From: an uncultured bacterium
Lineage (GTDB): Bacteria; Actinomycetota; Coriobacteriia; Coriobacteriales; Coriobacteriaceae
Length of the DNA stretch: 14,989 nucleotides
Assembly (NCBI GenBank): GCA_905214435.1
Contig: CAJMMA010000046.1
Span: forward strand, 1 to 14,989
Reading direction: 5' to 3'
The notes under the pieces are model-generated. The model saw nothing but the letters and a program-made list of their open reading frames with translations. It ran no database searches and had not been told where the DNA came from. Within the stretch, counting starts at the first letter, position 1. Each line of letters begins with the position of its first letter. Of this stretch, positions 14,288 to 14,989 are shown in pieces. The translations under genes and the position numbers were made by a program.

Positions 14288-14929
14288 GTGGCTTGCAAGG
14301 TATTAGTTGTTTGCGGCTCGCCTGTTGTTGCGAGCACGGATCTGTTGCGTAGACTAGCGGAGGAGTGCGACCACGTTGTCGCCGTGGACCGCGGACTCGA
14401 CGCGCTGCTGAGTGCCGGCCTGGGCTGCGACGTATATGTAGGGGATGCCGACACGGTGAGCGATGCAGGTCGCGCTCTTGTTGATGCCGCTGAGGACTTT
14501 GAAGTTGAGCGCCACGACCCGTACAAGGACTATACCGACCTAGCACTGGCGCTCGATTCCGTCCGCCGTCGCTGGCCGGGTGCCGAAGTGGTTGCAACCT
14601 GCGCCACCGGCGGCCGTCCGGACATGGCGCTTTCCGTACTGGGGTTGCTTGCAGGCTACGATGACGGCCCAGTTTGGATTGCCGAGGACAAGGTGGTCGC
14701 CCGCATCCTTCGCGCAGGCGAATCGTGGACCATCGAAGGCGCCGAGGGCAAGACATTCTCCATCATCGCCATTGCCCCCAACACCGAGGTAAGCGAACAC
14801 GGCCTAGAGTGGGAGCTAGATCAAGCTTCTTTAGGTCTACTAGCCGACACGGGCATCAGCAACGTCGTCAGGTCAAAAGCCACGATCCAAGTCCATACCG
14901 GCACCGCCATCGCTTACCTATATCAATAG
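14288..14929 (+). CDS. thiN: Thiamine pyrophosphokinase (thiamine diphosphokinase)
   Basis: A 213-residue enzyme that transfers pyrophosphate from ATP to thiamine, giving thiamine diphosphate for decarboxylases, transketolase and pyruvate-utilising enzymes. Family motifs appear in order: VDRGLDALLSAG at 33-44 (a divergent form of DGGxNxLxxxG), VGDADTVS at 51-58 (GDxDS motif), KDYTDLALAL at 80-89 (the KDxTDxExAL motif), ATGGRPDM at 106-113 (G-GGRxDH motif, with Met in place of His), and GISNVV with the closing beta-strands at 189-213. Length matches the family. The GTG start is the only reasonable choice, since the next in-frame Met is residue 113; the ribosome site overlaps the end of the HAD gene (AGG at 14277-14284). 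The two genes are probably co-transcribed. No thiamine riboswitch is seen ahead of them. Confidence 0.9.
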   Translation: MACKVLVVCGSPVVASTDLLRRLAEECDHVVAVDRGLDALLSAGLGCDVYVGDADTVSDAGRALVDAAEDFEVERHDPYKDYTDLALALDSVRRRWPGAEVVATCATGGRPDMALSVLGLLAGYDDGPVWIAEDKVVARILRAGESWTIEGAEGKTFSIIAIAPNTEVSEHGLEWELDQASLGLLADTGISNVVRSKATIQVHTGTAIAYLYQ

Positions 14930-14949
14930 GCACTGGTTGATTTCCGATC

Positions 14950-14989
14950 TCAGCCGAACACATTGAGCAAATAGGCCATTCCCGCAGTT
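14950..14989 (-). CDS. Possible C-terminal end of a convergent gene (cut by window edge)
   Basis: On the minus strand one frame reads TAGMAYLLNVFG followed by TGA at 14952-14950. This would be the last 12 codons of a gene entering from the right and converging on the thiamine kinase gene, leaving 20 bases between stops. The residues look like ordinary protein, perhaps a membrane-segment end, but 40 bases are too few to call a family or to exclude chance. Confidence 0.25.
   Translation of the reverse strand, partial: TAGMAYLLNVFG

Noticed and set aside
14940..14962. CTGAGA-like sequence of a thiamine riboswitch on the minus strand
   Set aside because: It lies downstream of the thiamine gene, in the wrong orientation, and the other conserved parts of the riboswitch are absent.
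1..14989. CRISPR arrays, tRNA or rRNA genes, insertion sequences
   Set aside because: No regularly spaced direct repeats with unique spacers, no cloverleaf-like tRNA, no rRNA core sequence and no transposase were recognised on either strand. The only repeats are coding low-complexity tails and short operator-like sites.

Overview
This is a G+C-rich bacterial window dominated by one glycogen metabolism cluster. The gene order, the presence of a GlgC/GlgD pair, the lysine/alanine-rich protein tails and the general protein style suggest a gut member of the Coriobacteriia, most likely Collinsella or a close relative. That assignment is inference from protein recognition, because the window has no rRNA or other marker gene.

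Layout. Nearly everything from 1 to 13242 is on the minus strand, so transcription runs right to left. The order is glgB (branching enzyme), glgP (phosphorylase), glgC and glgD (ADP-glucose pyrophosphorylase subunits, 4 bases apart), glgA (glycogen synthase), then a large gene fusing a GH13 alpha-glucan hydrolase to a GH77 4-alpha-glucanotransferase, and finally the first codons of an FmdB-type zinc-ribbon gene cut by the left edge. GlgC/GlgD make ADP-glucose, GlgA polymerises it, GlgB branches the polymer, GlgP shortens outer chains to glucose-1-phosphate, and the fusion protein can hydrolyse and rearrange the remaining malto-oligosaccharides. The window therefore holds a complete build-and-recycle module. 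glgB to glgA look like one operon. The fusion gene looks like a separate unit with its own regulatory region.

From 13589 rightwards the strand switches. A HAD-family phosphatase/phosphomutase and a thiamine pyrophosphokinase lie 9 bases apart on the plus strand. The 346-base divergent region between glgB and the HAD gene, and the region ahead of the fusion gene, share TTGGTAAAAC-type repeats that look like binding sites for one regulator, plausibly of the LacI type.

The most unusual feature is on the proteins. GlgA carries a tail of about 290 residues and GlgB one of about 70 residues that resemble histone H1, AlgP or mycobacterial HupB tails (Lys/Ala/Thr/Pro-rich, surely disordered). GlgB also has a short basic N-terminal extension. 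Only the two polymer-building enzymes have such tails; GlgC, GlgD, GlgP and the fusion enzyme do not. A second recurring feature is a G+C-rich hairpin 30 to 45 bases after the stop codons of glgP, glgD, glgA and the fusion gene, each with a poor U-tract.
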